A DNA stretch of 14,994 bases from Sporomusaceae bacterium UBA1887 (GCA_002337925.1 DDHB01000024.1:84059-99052); one strand, 5' to 3'. Positions 1 to 6,566 are shown, counted from the stretch's first letter. Translations and numbers: made by a program. Notes: generated from the sequence alone by a model not told the origin.

Positions 1-610
1 GGCGCTTGACCACAAACTTTTCTTTGCGAACCATCCAGGCCCAGGTAACGGCCAGAAAGATAGCTAGCAGCATTCCCGGTACAACACCGGACATAAATAA
101 TTTGGGAATCGACACATTAGCCGTAACACCAAACACAATCATGGGAATACTCAACGGCATTATGGGGGCAATGATACCGGCCGAGGCAATCAGTGCCCCT
201 GATTTGGCACGGTCATAACCGGCTTCTGCCATCATCGGAATTAATATGGCTCCCAAGGCCGCTGTATCGGCGACAGCCGAACCAGACAAACCGGCAAAAA
301 TAACACTGGCAATAATCGCAACATAACCAAATCCGCCGCGAATATGTCCTACCAGGGCCATTGCAAAAGCAATAATCCGCTTGGATATTCCCCCCGCGTT
401 CATCAGCTCGCCGGCAAGAATAAAAAAGGGAATAGCCATCAATGGAAAATTATCGGCACCATCGAGAAGGTTGGAGGCCAAAATCTGCGTATCAAACATG
501 TCCAATTGAAGCATAAGCGCAATCCCACTCATTAGCAGCGCCAGTGCGATTGGAATGCCCATTGCCATGACAATCAAGAGTGAGGCAATAAAAACAATAG
601 TTACTTCCAC
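1..610 (-). CDS. dctM: TRAP transporter large permease, DctM family (3' part cut by window edge)
   Basis: This gene encodes the large, roughly 12-helix membrane subunit of a TRAP transporter, which carries out sodium-driven uptake of a carboxylate or related solute delivered by DctP. Translating the minus strand from GTG at 610 gives about 203 residues. They begin VEVTIVFIASLLIVMAMGIP and continue as nearly unbroken hydrophobic segments with the family's hallmark pieces: PFFILAGELMNAGGI, GLSGSAVADTAALG, IPMMAEAGYD and ASAGIIAPIMPLSIPMIVFG. The full family length is about 425 residues, so roughly half the gene lies left of base 1. The GTG start shares one base with the TAG stop of dctQ, and a GGGAGG ribosome site sits 8 bases upstream inside the dctQ end. 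This indicates translational coupling. The frame is open to the window edge and nothing suggests damage. Confidence 0.95.
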   Translation of the reverse strand, partial: MEVTIVFIASLLIVMAMGIPIALALLMSGIALMLQLDMFDTQILASNLLDGADNFPLMAIPFFILAGELMNAGGISKRIIAFAMALVGHIRGGFGYVAIIASVIFAGLSGSAVADTAALGAILIPMMAEAGYDRAKSGALIASAGIIAPIMPLSIPMIVFGVTANVSIPKLFMSGVVPGMLLAIFLAVTWAWMVRKEKFVVKR

Positions 611-1167
611 TATTTTTCGCCTCCCGTGATTGACCTTGTGCCCTGCTCAAAATCAGCCTTTTCTTCTGAATCCGTTGTCATAACCAAATCGTTTTCATCC
701 AGCTTATTGGTTATGACACGATATAATTTTCCGATGACAATGGCAATCATACCAATGCTCATAACCGCTCCCGATACATAAACATATGCATATGGAAGTC
801 CAATAGCCGGAGATGACTGATCGATATTAAGCATGGTCAGCTTCCAGCTGCCATCCAATACCAGTAACAGGGTAATTAGAATAATAGCATTATTAATAAT
901 AAAAAGGATTTTCTTACCTTTTAGCGACAGTTTCCTTACTAAGGTGTCAACACCCAAATGCTCATTGTCGCGCAATGCCAGAATAGCTCCTAAAAAAATC
1001 AGCCAAATAAACAGAAACCTTGAAACCTCTTCGGCCCAGGTAAGACCAGAGTTAAAGAAATACCGCAAAATTACATTGCCGAAAACAAAAATTGCCATTA
1101 AAGACAAAGCAGCGGCTATAAGATAATTAATTAGCCTTGTTGTCAATTCCGCAAACTTGCCCACCAT
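610..1167 (-). CDS. dctQ: TRAP transporter small permease, DctQ family
   Basis: This 185-residue inner-membrane protein is the small subunit that pairs with DctM. Four hydrophobic helices can be seen at about residues 15-37, 48-66, 87-105 and 128-150. The family pattern is present: FGNVILRYFFNSGLTWAEEV, then a second helix ending in GAILALRDNEHLGVD. The hydrophilic C-terminal tail of about 35 residues (NKLDENDL to GGEK) is rather long and charged. The start is ATG at 1165-1167, preceded by AAAGGGG at a good distance. It lies 56 bp downstream of dctP, with a strong hairpin in the gap, and overlaps the dctM start by one base. The gene order dctP-dctQ-dctM is standard for the family. Confidence 0.95.
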   Translation of the reverse strand: MVGKFAELTTRLINYLIAAALSLMAIFVFGNVILRYFFNSGLTWAEEVSRFLFIWLIFLGAILALRDNEHLGVDTLVRKLSLKGKKILFIINNAIILITLLLVLDGSWKLTMLNIDQSSPAIGLPYAYVYVSGAVMSIGMIAIVIGKLYRVITNKLDENDLVMTTDSEEKADFEQGTRSITGGEK

Positions 1168-1181
1168 GCTGCCCCTTTCAG

Positions 1182-1219
1182 AAAATGTAGTGGAGTTCTA
1201 GGGAACCCCACTACATTTT
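1182..1219 (-). terminator. dctP-dctQ intergenic hairpin (attenuator or mRNA stabiliser)
   Basis: Bases 1182-1198 pair with 1203-1219 to form a 17-bp stem around a four-base loop. Read as minus-strand RNA there is a single G-U wobble. It begins five bases after the dctP stop and ends before the dctQ ribosome site. On the minus strand the stem ends in TTTT followed by C, so it is at best a partial terminator. The likely role, by analogy with other binding-protein operons, is to make more DctP than permease by partial termination or by protecting the upstream mRNA. Confidence 0.75.
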
Positions 1220-1223
1220 TAAC

Positions 1224-2255
1224 TTATTTCGCCTGTTTATTAATTTTTTCTACCATATCTTTAGCCCAAGGATATTTGCCATAATAATCTTCATAGATAG
1301 GCTGTACGGCTGCTTCCATTTGCTGTTTAAACTGCTCATTAGGGGTAATAAATTTCATACCTTTGTCGGTAAGGAACTTCTTGTCTTCTTCATAGCTCTT
1401 CTCAGACAGTTCCCATTGGTAGTCAGCATAAGCTTTGGCTGCTTCCTCAACTACTTTCTTCTGATCAGCGGTTAACTTTTCCCAGAACTTATTGCTGACA
1501 ATTAATACATTCGGTGTAAAGCCGTGGCGGGATTCTAAAATATTGGACTGTACTTCATAAAAACCGGACGATCTTACAACTCCGATCGGATTATCCTGAC
1601 CATCAACTACCTTTTGCTCCAGAGCGGTAAATACTTCAGACAACGGCATTGGGGATACATTAGCTCCTAAAGATTGTCCAAGTTTTACAAATACCGGGGT
1701 ATTCGGCATTCTCAGGCGTAATCCTTTGAAGTCCTCCATGCTGGCAACAGGACGGCTTGTTGAAAACATTCTAAACCCGTTTACTGACCAGGCCAATACT
1801 TTTACACCATGCGCTTTTTCCAGTTCGTCGCCCATCTCTTTGCCGATCGGACCATTCAGTACCGCTTTGGCATGTTTAAAATCCTTTAATAAAAAAGGCC
1901 ACTCGGGAACGCCCATCTTAGGTACATCGGCCTGCATGATCATACCGGGAATACCCATTTCAATCGTACCATTACGAACACCCGTGTAGAATTGCTGTTC
2001 GCCACCCAGCTTATTGTTCTCAAAGATTTCCACTTTTAAGGTTCCGTTTGACTTTTGTTCCACCAGCGGTTTGAACTTTTCCCGCAAGGCCACATTCTGC
2101 GGATGCTCTGACGCATAGTAGTTAGCCACCTTAATTGTATATGTTTTGGCTTCCGTTGGAGTGCTGCTAGTACCAGTCTTTGAGCCGCCGCAGCCGGCCA
2201 TCAGGATTGAGGATGCGAGAAGACATGTCAGGGCTACCTTAATCTGCTTTTTCAT
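1224..2255 (-). CDS. dctP: TRAP transporter substrate-binding protein DctP (lipoprotein)
   Basis: This extracytoplasmic solute-binding protein captures substrate outside the membrane and hands it to DctQM. It has 343 residues, normal for the family. The N-terminus is a lipoprotein signal: two lysines, a hydrophobic stretch, then LMAG before Cys22, so the mature protein should be membrane-anchored. It is followed by a Ser/Thr/Gly linker. The family core is clear: GGEQQFYTGVRNGTIEMG (from about residue 84), then GLRLRMPNTPVF with the conserved Arg182 that normally pairs with the substrate carboxylate, and MPLSEVFTALEQKVVDGQDN (203-222). Substrate cannot be read from sequence; the linked dehydrogenase suggests a sugar acid or polyol-derived acid. 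The start is ATG with GGGGGAG four bases upstream. It lies 42 bp after the dehydrogenase gene, with no terminator between them. Confidence 0.96.
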   Translation of the reverse strand: MKKQIKVALTCLLASSILMAGCGGSKTGTSSTPTEAKTYTIKVANYYASEHPQNVALREKFKPLVEQKSNGTLKVEIFENNKLGGEQQFYTGVRNGTIEMGIPGMIMQADVPKMGVPEWPFLLKDFKHAKAVLNGPIGKEMGDELEKAHGVKVLAWSVNGFRMFSTSRPVASMEDFKGLRLRMPNTPVFVKLGQSLGANVSPMPLSEVFTALEQKVVDGQDNPIGVVRSSGFYEVQSNILESRHGFTPNVLIVSNKFWEKLTADQKKVVEEAAKAYADYQWELSEKSYEEDKKFLTDKGMKFITPNEQFKQQMEAAVQPIYEDYYGKYPWAKDMVEKINKQAK

Positions 2256-2297
2256 TTTTCTCCCCCTATTTATATGTATGATACATTGGAAACTACC

Positions 2298-3314
2298 TTA
2301 TAGCACTGCCACTACTTTCATAAACTGGTCAGGATGTTTTGCAATCTGCTGTACAGCCGATGGAACCTCCTCCAGCGTAACGACCTGACTGATCAGTGCA
2401 TCTACATTAATCTTCTTTTGATAGATAAGTTCCGTTGCTTCTGCGAATTCCCCTGCACTTGTACGGGAGCCAACTATATCCAGTTCTTTCTTGGTTATCA
2501 TAGCTGTAGGCAGCGGAATCTCGGCATTGGGCCATCCTACAAGCGCAATTCTGCCGGCAAACGACACATACTCAATTGCTCCTTGTATTGCCGCCTTTGC
2601 ACCAGATGCCTCGATAACAACTTCAGCCATTCTGCCATTCGTAATTGCGCTTATTTTGGATATAGCATCTTCTTTCGTGATATTAATTGTATATTTTACG
2701 CCTAAACTTTGGGCCAGATCCAGTCTTTCATCAACCAGGTCCATTACAATCGGTGTTGCACCATAGACATTCGCCACCTGTGCTGCCAATAAGCCGATCG
2801 GTCCTGCGCCGATAATGAGAACATGCTCACCGGCTTTAACTTTTGGTCTATGTATAGAATGCAAAGCAATTGTTAAAGGCTCAATCATGGCAACATGCTT
2901 CCACTCCATATCGGCAGGTACTTTGCTTACCAGTCGAAGCGGATGAGCGAAGTATTCTGTCATTCCACCATCTATATGAACGCCCAGCACTTTTAAATCT
3001 ACACAGCAGTTGGTTCTCCCTAAGCTGCATGGATAACAATTATTGCACGGAATATAGGGCTCAACGATGACTTTATCGCCAACTTTGATATCCCGGTCAT
3101 TATCGCCGACTTCCACCACTTCGCCGCCTATTTCATGACCAATGATCCGTGGATAGGATACCAGTGGATTTGTTCCTTTAAATGCGCCGATATCAGAACC
3201 GCAAATTCCCAAAGCTTTTACCTTAATTAATACATCATTAGTTTTTTCTCTAACGGCTGCAGGTGCATCTTGCACATAAATTGAATTGGGCTCATTCAGA
3301 TTTACCACTTTCAT
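2298..3314 (-). CDS. Zinc-dependent alcohol/polyol dehydrogenase (RspB/L-gulonate 5-dehydrogenase-like)
   Basis: This is a cytosolic medium-chain dehydrogenase/reductase that oxidises a secondary hydroxyl with NAD(P). It has 338 residues from ATG at 3312-3314, with AAGGAG 12 bases upstream. The frame can be extended to a TTG at 3356, but that reading begins inside the operator and has no ribosome site. Catalytic zinc ligands are Cys38 (GICGSD), His60-Glu61 (GHEIGGE) and Glu145 (MIEP). The structural zinc lobe has Cys90, Cys93, Cys96 and Cys104. The nucleotide fold has GAGPIG at 169-174, and an Asp ends the second strand (VMDLVDERL), which favours NAD. The pattern GTNPLVSYPRIIGHE with a VLGVHIDGG segment resembles E. 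coli RspB and L-gulonate or L-galactonate 5-dehydrogenases. It is the first gene of the operon with the TRAP transporter. The exact substrate is unknown; sorbitol- or threonine-type enzymes are the alternatives. Confidence 0.93.
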   Translation of the reverse strand: MKVVNLNEPNSIYVQDAPAAVREKTNDVLIKVKALGICGSDIGAFKGTNPLVSYPRIIGHEIGGEVVEVGDNDRDIKVGDKVIVEPYIPCNNCYPCSLGRTNCCVDLKVLGVHIDGGMTEYFAHPLRLVSKVPADMEWKHVAMIEPLTIALHSIHRPKVKAGEHVLIIGAGPIGLLAAQVANVYGATPIVMDLVDERLDLAQSLGVKYTINITKEDAISKISAITNGRMAEVVIEASGAKAAIQGAIEYVSFAGRIALVGWPNAEIPLPTAMITKKELDIVGSRTSAGEFAEATELIYQKKINVDALISQVVTLEEVPSAVQQIAKHPDQFMKVVAVL

Positions 3315-3345
3315 TTTTGCTACGAACTCCTTCCAAAAGCCGAAC

Positions 3346-3356
3346 TTGTAATACAA
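3346..3356. promoter_or_regulatory. FadR/GntR-type operator downstream of the dehydrogenase promoter
   Basis: TTGTAATACAA is an 11-base near-perfect inverted repeat that fits the FadR-subfamily consensus TnGTnnnACnA exactly. It begins about 10 bases downstream of the predicted transcription start, where bound repressor would block escape or elongation. The neighbouring GntR/FadR regulator is the obvious ligand. Assignment is by consensus and position only. Confidence 0.7.
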
Positions 3357-3372
3357 CTACGTTTATGCGTCT

Positions 3373-3401
3373 ATTATATTTTAAATATTTCCATGAGTCA
3401 A
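3373..3401 (-). promoter_or_regulatory. Sigma-A promoter of the dehydrogenase-TRAP operon
   Basis: Read on the minus strand, the -35 is TTGACT (3401-3396), the spacer is 17 bp and the -10 is TATAAT (3378-3373). This is close to perfect consensus. Transcription should start near 3366, giving a leader of about 50 bases that contains the operator and then the dehydrogenase ribosome site. Such a strong core promoter fits control by repression rather than activation. Confidence 0.8.
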
Positions 3402-3463
3402 CACGGAAACGTTGTGAATTTTTTAACAATTTACAGTATTGTTTTAATTCCCACAAACAATAG

Positions 3464-3474
3464 TTGTAATACAC
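3464..3474. promoter_or_regulatory. Second operator-like site upstream of the promoter
   Basis: TTGTAATACAC matches the downstream operator in 10 of 11 positions. Its centre is 118 bp from the centre of the other site, and it lies about 60 bp upstream of the -35. Two such sites flanking a promoter could allow a repression loop or an additional binding step. It fails the last position of the FadR consensus, so binding may be weaker. Confidence 0.45.
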
Positions 3475-3492
3475 ATCTATGCATCAAATCAA

Positions 3493-3534
3493 AAATAGCA
3501 GTCCCCTATACTCAAATAAGGGCTGCCATTTTAA
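3493..3534 (-). terminator. Terminator of the GntR regulator gene
   Basis: On the minus strand a GC-rich stem with one mismatch (AAATGGCAG-CCC pairing with GGGG-CTGCTATTT) and an AT-rich loop is followed by TTTTTG, starting 14 bases after the regulator's stop. It separates gntR from the dehydrogenase promoter. The mirror A/T runs may let it work in both directions. Confidence 0.65.
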
Positions 3535-3547
3535 ATAACATATATTA

Positions 3548-4225
3548 TTATAACGTTACCGATTCCATTTCGTTTATGGTTCGCTGAATATGCTTTTCCA
3601 TAAAATGAGCAGCAAGTTCAGGATTGCATTCTTCTATTGCCGTGTAAATATTGCGATGCTCTTTAATACTGCTCGATATACCTAGCATTACATTTATATT
3701 GATTTGATTCTTTCTAATAATATGGCGCAGCATTTCATAAACCTTTACATTAAGAGGATTTTTACTGCCTCTGGCTATTTCCATATGAAATTCGAGGTCA
3801 GCCTCATTGAACTTTACCCGGTCTTCTGAAGCCAGGCTGTGCTCCATTTCTTCCAGGCACAGTTTCAATTGTTTCAGATTATCATCATCCCGGTTAGCAG
3901 CACAACCTTTTACAATTCCTACATCAATGACTTTACGAAATATGAGAATATCCCGTATGCTTTCATCGCGGAATATAGCAAAAGCCAGCAGCGGGCTTAA
4001 TGAATAGGGAGAATCAGAAGCACTGACATAGGTTCCGCCGCCGCGAACCTTCTTCAAAATACCTAAGGCCATCATTCGTTCCAGGGCTGGTCGTACGGAT
4101 ACCCTGCTGGTATTCCAGATTTTACAAAGCTCATTTTCCGACGGCAATTTATCACCGGCTTTTAATTCACCATTAATGATCTTTAATTCTATGCTTTTAA
4201 AAATTTCATCGCTTATGCTTCTCAT
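3548..4225 (-). CDS. GntR-family transcriptional regulator, FadR subfamily (FCD domain)
   Basis: This 225-residue metabolite-sensing repressor has an N-terminal winged helix (about 1-70) with the family signature GDKLPSENELCKIWNTSRVSVRPAL in pieces at 24-48 and GGGTYV in the wing. The C-terminal all-helical FCD domain (about 90-220) keeps the metal/ligand residues expected in this family: Asp143 and His147 (EADLEFH), His190 (KEH) and His212 (EKH). It lies upstream of, and in the same direction as, the dehydrogenase-TRAP operon, whose promoter carries an exact FadR-type operator, so it very likely controls uptake and oxidation of the transporter's substrate. E. coli has a comparable pairing of an RspB dehydrogenase with the FadR-type regulator RspR. 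The start is ATG at 4223-4225 with AAAGGGAAG upstream. Its own terminator makes it a single-gene unit. The effector is unknown. Confidence 0.94.
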   Translation of the reverse strand: MRSISDEIFKSIELKIINGELKAGDKLPSENELCKIWNTSRVSVRPALERMMALGILKKVRGGGTYVSASDSPYSLSPLLAFAIFRDESIRDILIFRKVIDVGIVKGCAANRDDDNLKQLKLCLEEMEHSLASEDRVKFNEADLEFHMEIARGSKNPLNVKVYEMLRHIIRKNQININVMLGISSSIKEHRNIYTAIEECNPELAAHFMEKHIQRTINEMESVTL

Positions 4226-4289
4226 TTTCCATTCTTCCCTTTAAGAAATTATTCATTTAATATTACCATATAATATCCCTCCTTCAAAA

Positions 4290-4330
4290 CAAAAAAGCCC
4301 TCCGTTAATTGCGGAAAGGCTCATTTTTTT
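4290..4330 (-). terminator. Terminator of the cysteine-rich protein gene
   Basis: On the minus strand the stem AGCCTT-CCG pairs with CGGAGGGCT (one bulge, one wobble), followed by six T residues. It starts 13 bases after the stop at 4344. It also isolates the regulator gene from read-through. On the plus strand the opposite T run could support weaker bidirectional use. Confidence 0.8.
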
Positions 4331-4343
4331 CTACTTAACTCTT

Positions 4344-5105
4344 TCATTCCGTCTCTTCAGGATCACTCTCGCATACTATCCGTTTATTGCTGCAATCTAA
4401 CTCCATACCTGCATAACAAAGATCGAGTCTGAGCTTTACAATATACGGATACCTGCAATGCTTGGCTGCCAACGCATAAATATAGTAATTCTCCTCTTCC
4501 TCGTCCCAGCAGGAATAGAACACAAGTCCCTCAATTATATATTTACGCGGGAATTTGCAGCGTTTAATCTCCTGTCCATCACAATCGTAAATACCAATAA
4601 ACTGATGGCATCTTCCCCTATAGGCGGCTACATAATAAGGCGGGATCATTAATACAGCGCGGGTGCTCGTTCTGCGGGGTGTCTCAATTAAGCGTATACC
4701 GCAGCCTTTTTTGGTTATTTCAATAATCATTTTAGGAAATGCCACAACTAAAATATCTCTTTTACAGTCATAGGCTATACTTACTACATTGCTACAATTA
4801 TCAGGCAGGTCCTCTATGTAGATGCAGCCAACTTCACAAAAGCAGCGATCCAATTTAAAAATTTTTCCAGCCTCTTCTGCAGAAACTGCCCAAAAACACC
4901 GTTCTCTCTCGTCGTAACAAATCGAAGTATAACCCCGGCAAGTTTCTATGGTCTCTACATTCTCAAAACAAGCATCAAACTTATCAATTAAGCAGCTTTG
5001 GGGCGAGGTTAAGTAAAAGAAGCACCCATCAAAGGCAATCCCAGTGTATTTACGGCAGTCATCTGTCTTTATCGGCAGTAAAGAACAAGTAGTCAATATA
5101 CTCAT
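4344..5105 (-). CDS. Cysteine-rich protein of unknown function, probably repeat/propeller-like
   Basis: This is a 253-residue protein with 22 cysteines, spread along the whole chain at intervals of mostly 7 to 20 residues. There is no signal peptide and no membrane segment. The pattern is short beta-strand-like stretches ending in or following a Cys and often an Asp or Gly: YTGIAFDGCFFYL, YTSICYDERERCFWAV, VVSIAYDCKRDILVV, FIGIYDCDGQEIKRC. These look like degenerate blades of a propeller-type repeat, strand 'xxIxYDxxxxxxxxx' recurring about every 40 residues. The C-terminus is acidic (ESDPEETE). The start is ATG after the very strong site GGGAGGGAGAG. It is a single-gene unit next to a sporulation phosphatase. 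Possible roles are a disulfide-cross-linked spore or cell-surface protein, or metal binding; neither is shown by the sequence. I recall similar cysteine-rich proteins in Sporomusa-type bacteria, but not a function. Confidence 0.85.
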   Translation of the reverse strand: MSILTTCSLLPIKTDDCRKYTGIAFDGCFFYLTSPQSCLIDKFDACFENVETIETCRGYTSICYDERERCFWAVSAEEAGKIFKLDRCFCEVGCIYIEDLPDNCSNVVSIAYDCKRDILVVAFPKMIIEITKKGCGIRLIETPRRTSTRAVLMIPPYYVAAYRGRCHQFIGIYDCDGQEIKRCKFPRKYIIEGLVFYSCWDEEEENYYIYALAAKHCRYPYIVKLRLDLCYAGMELDCSNKRIVCESDPEETE

Positions 5106-5191
5106 TGATACTCTCCCTCCCTGTATGATCTGTTATCTATCGGTCTAAAACCCTTATGCCATTATATGAATGAAAAGGCAAAACGTTACAG

Positions 5192-5222
5192 AAAAATGAG
5201 TCCCTCTATGAGGGACTCATTT
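5192..5222 (-). terminator. Terminator of the Spo0E-like gene, overlapping its stop codon
   Basis: Bases 5194-5206 pair perfectly with 5210-5222 (13 bp, three-base loop). On the minus strand the stem runs into TTTTT. The TGA stop of the small gene lies within the 5' arm, so the ribosome finishing translation would cover the hairpin. This is a compact arrangement typical of very short genes. Confidence 0.85.
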
Positions 5223-5384
5223 GCATTTTTGCTTAATCAGAAGCTCATACCTATTAAGCACTTCATTTAATTCCTGGCTTACCTTGACAACCTCGGGATC
5301 GAGAAAGCATTTTCCATGGGAGGTTTCATGCAGCCGCATACGCAGCTTTTCAATAATTTCTCGCAATTCTTCAATCTGATCCAC
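5217..5384 (-). CDS. Spo0E-like aspartyl-phosphate phosphatase (small sporulation regulator)
   Basis: This 55-residue protein was found by translating the minus strand from GTG at 5382-5384: MDQIEELREIIEKLRMRLHE, then a turn, then a second helix with SQELNEVLNRYELL. The two-helix hairpin with an S-Q-E-L-[DN] segment followed six residues later by Tyr is the signature of the Spo0E family. This family removes phosphate from Spo0A-P and so delays entry into sporulation. Length fits the family (about 50-85). The GTG start is favoured because GGGGTGG sits five bases upstream; another in-frame GTG nine bases earlier would lie on top of that site. It sits alone between two terminators. Its leader carries a possible regulatory structure (5458-5508). 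Family assignment is confident; that it acts on Spo0A is inferred. Confidence 0.88.
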   Translation of the reverse strand: MDQIEELREIIEKLRMRLHETSHGKCFLDPEVVKVSQELNEVLNRYELLIKQKCK

Positions 5385-5457
5385 GCTTACCACCCCAACA
5401 TAAGAATATCTTTCATTTATTATTGGTTATCATCTATTACATTATCAGCTGTCTATT

Positions 5458-5508
5458 AAAAATCACCTACCATAAGATAGGCGAGATCCTCAGTGGATAA
5501 TCACCGCC
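5458..5508 (-). promoter_or_regulatory. Terminator in the leader of the Spo0E-like gene, possible attenuator
   Basis: On the minus strand TCGCCTATC pairs with GGTAGGTGA (5484-5476 with 5471-5463) and is followed by TTTTT: a proper intrinsic terminator 74 bases before the spo0E-like start. A competing fold is possible just upstream. GGCG (5508-5505) can pair with the CGCC that forms the terminator's 5' arm (5483-5480), enclosing a small ATCC/GGAT hairpin (5498-5486). Using one excludes the other, as in attenuators. I do not recognise a known riboswitch class. The alternative is the end of a small RNA with its own promoter. Confidence 0.45.
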
Positions 5509-5558
5509 GTTATACTTTTCTTAACGCTGGCAGGCAACCTGGGTTCTACACCCTGTTT

Positions 5559-5588
5559 GTAATACAGCTAAATAAAAAAGCTGTTCAA
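5559..5588 (-). promoter_or_regulatory. Weak candidate promoter for the Spo0E-like gene or a small RNA
   Basis: Minus-strand TTGAAC (5588-5583) and TATTAC (5564-5559) are 18 bp apart. The -35 overlaps the stem of the preceding gene's terminator. It would start a transcript near 5552 that runs through the leader terminator at 5458-5484 into the Spo0E-like gene. Only the hexamers support it. Confidence 0.3.
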
Positions 5589-5604
5589 CTAAACGTGAAC
5601 AGCT
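5572..5604 (-). terminator. Terminator of the exported repeat protein gene
   Basis: AGCTGTTCA (5579-5587) pairs perfectly with TGAACAGCT (5596-5604), with an eight-base loop. On the minus strand it is followed by six T residues. It starts 34 bases after the stop codon at 5639. Confidence 0.88.
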
Positions 5605-5638
5605 AGACCATTTTGCGTAAACTATGCATTTTGTCTTC

Positions 5639-6442
5639 TTATTCTGGTTTAGGCATCATTTCAGCCTTGATTACAACACCCTTTTCGTCGAATTCTACTA
5701 TAGTACCAGCTTCATAAAGCTTTGTACTACTGCCATCCGCCGCTGCCAGCAGCTGGGTTTTGTTATTTAATGTACCTTTCATAACTTCCCCCTTCTCGTT
5801 TAGCTCAAGCGGCTGCTTACCTTTGAATTCAACGAGACCGGAACAGGCTGTATTATTGGTAAAGTTAGCAGTTAAAAGCTGCTGCCAGCCGACTGGGCGT
5901 AGATAGGTATTTTTACCCAGCGTACAGGTTGCCACCATTCCGCTGTCATGAAAACTGATTTCACCGCTTGTTATTTGCATATGATTAACTGAATTAAATT
6001 CAATACTATCATTAGTGTTGGTTATGGTACCCCTGGTAACCTCACCCTTGGCATTGAATATAACCTTGTTGCCTTCTTTGAATGTGAGAAGGCGATATTT
6101 AGGCTTCGTATCGGTCACATAATACGGGATAAACATCATTGGCGGAGCTACTGATGTTTTTCTGAGAGTAGCTGCAGCTGTACCAGATTCATACGGCAAA
6201 TTTATCGTGTCAGCCAAAATCCCTTCAAGCACATTACCATACTCGTCAAGCGTAACAACAGTTCCTTTTTTAAACATTGGTATTTCACCCTGCGTTGCCA
6301 TGATAATCCCTGGCGGCGTTATTCTGGTATTGGCATCTAATGTTTTGGTAATTAACGCTGCATTAACACTCGAATTAGGATAAAAAGAAAACAAGGCCGC
6401 AACTACCATTCCAGTTATTACTCTCAGCAAAAAACTCTTCAC
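5639..6442 (-). CDS. Exported protein with short beta-strand repeats, function unknown
   Basis: This 267-residue protein has an N-terminal signal peptide: MKSFLLRVITGMVVAALFSF with likely cleavage after SVNA near residue 28. No lipobox or further membrane helix is visible, so the mature protein should be secreted or periplasmic. The rest consists of roughly 50-residue units sharing F/Y-x-x-G-x-x-V-x-F/L-[DN]-x-x-G-x-V-x-x-G-T-[IL]. Examples are KKGTVVTLDEYGNVLEG, KEGNKVIFNAKGEVTRG, PLELNEKGEVMKGTL and EAGTIVEFDEKGVVIKA. This recalls MORN/YwqK-like repeats but I cannot assign it to either. The start is GTG at 6440-6442 with GAAGGAGGGG five bases before. It is a single-gene unit with its own terminator. 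It may be a surface or envelope protein; no catalytic motif is visible. Confidence 0.85.
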   Translation of the reverse strand: MKSFLLRVITGMVVAALFSFYPNSSVNAALITKTLDANTRITPPGIIMATQGEIPMFKKGTVVTLDEYGNVLEGILADTINLPYESGTAAATLRKTSVAPPMMFIPYYVTDTKPKYRLLTFKEGNKVIFNAKGEVTRGTITNTNDSIEFNSVNHMQITSGEISFHDSGMVATCTLGKNTYLRPVGWQQLLTANFTNNTACSGLVEFKGKQPLELNEKGEVMKGTLNNKTQLLAAADGSSTKLYEAGTIVEFDEKGVVIKAEMMPKPE

Positions 6443-6566
6443 TAAAACCCCTCCTTCATATCTTCACTCTTTATCTTCGGTAACAAATTACCATTACCTT
6501 CCATATCGCAGCTCAGATAAAGAACTACTTAACAAGATCGGCGACCGTCCAAGCAGCTTCTAAATG

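Noticed and set aside
833..1126. Plus-strand frames across the TRAP, dehydrogenase and regulator genes
   Set aside because: They lie opposite strongly conserved minus-strand genes, lack ribosome sites and show no protein family features.
2274..2286. ATGTAT-G-ATACAT palindrome between the dehydrogenase and dctP genes
   Set aside because: It is inside an operon with no promoter visible there, is short, and its GT/AC spacing (5) does not match the FadR-type operator (3).
3315..3356. Upstream TTG start for the dehydrogenase adding 14 residues
   Set aside because: It would start inside the operator without a ribosome site, and the added residues are not part of the conserved family N-terminus, which begins at the ATG.
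5485..5556. Known riboswitch upstream of the Spo0E-like gene (cobalamin-like CCAGG...CCTGCC segment)
   Set aside because: Only one short motif resembles the B12 box. The other conserved elements are absent, so no class was assigned.
5557..5567. A third TTGTAATACA, identical to the core of the operator sites
   Set aside because: It lies between a terminator and the Spo0E-like leader, far from the GntR regulon genes, and fails the last consensus base. It is probably chance in AT-rich DNA.
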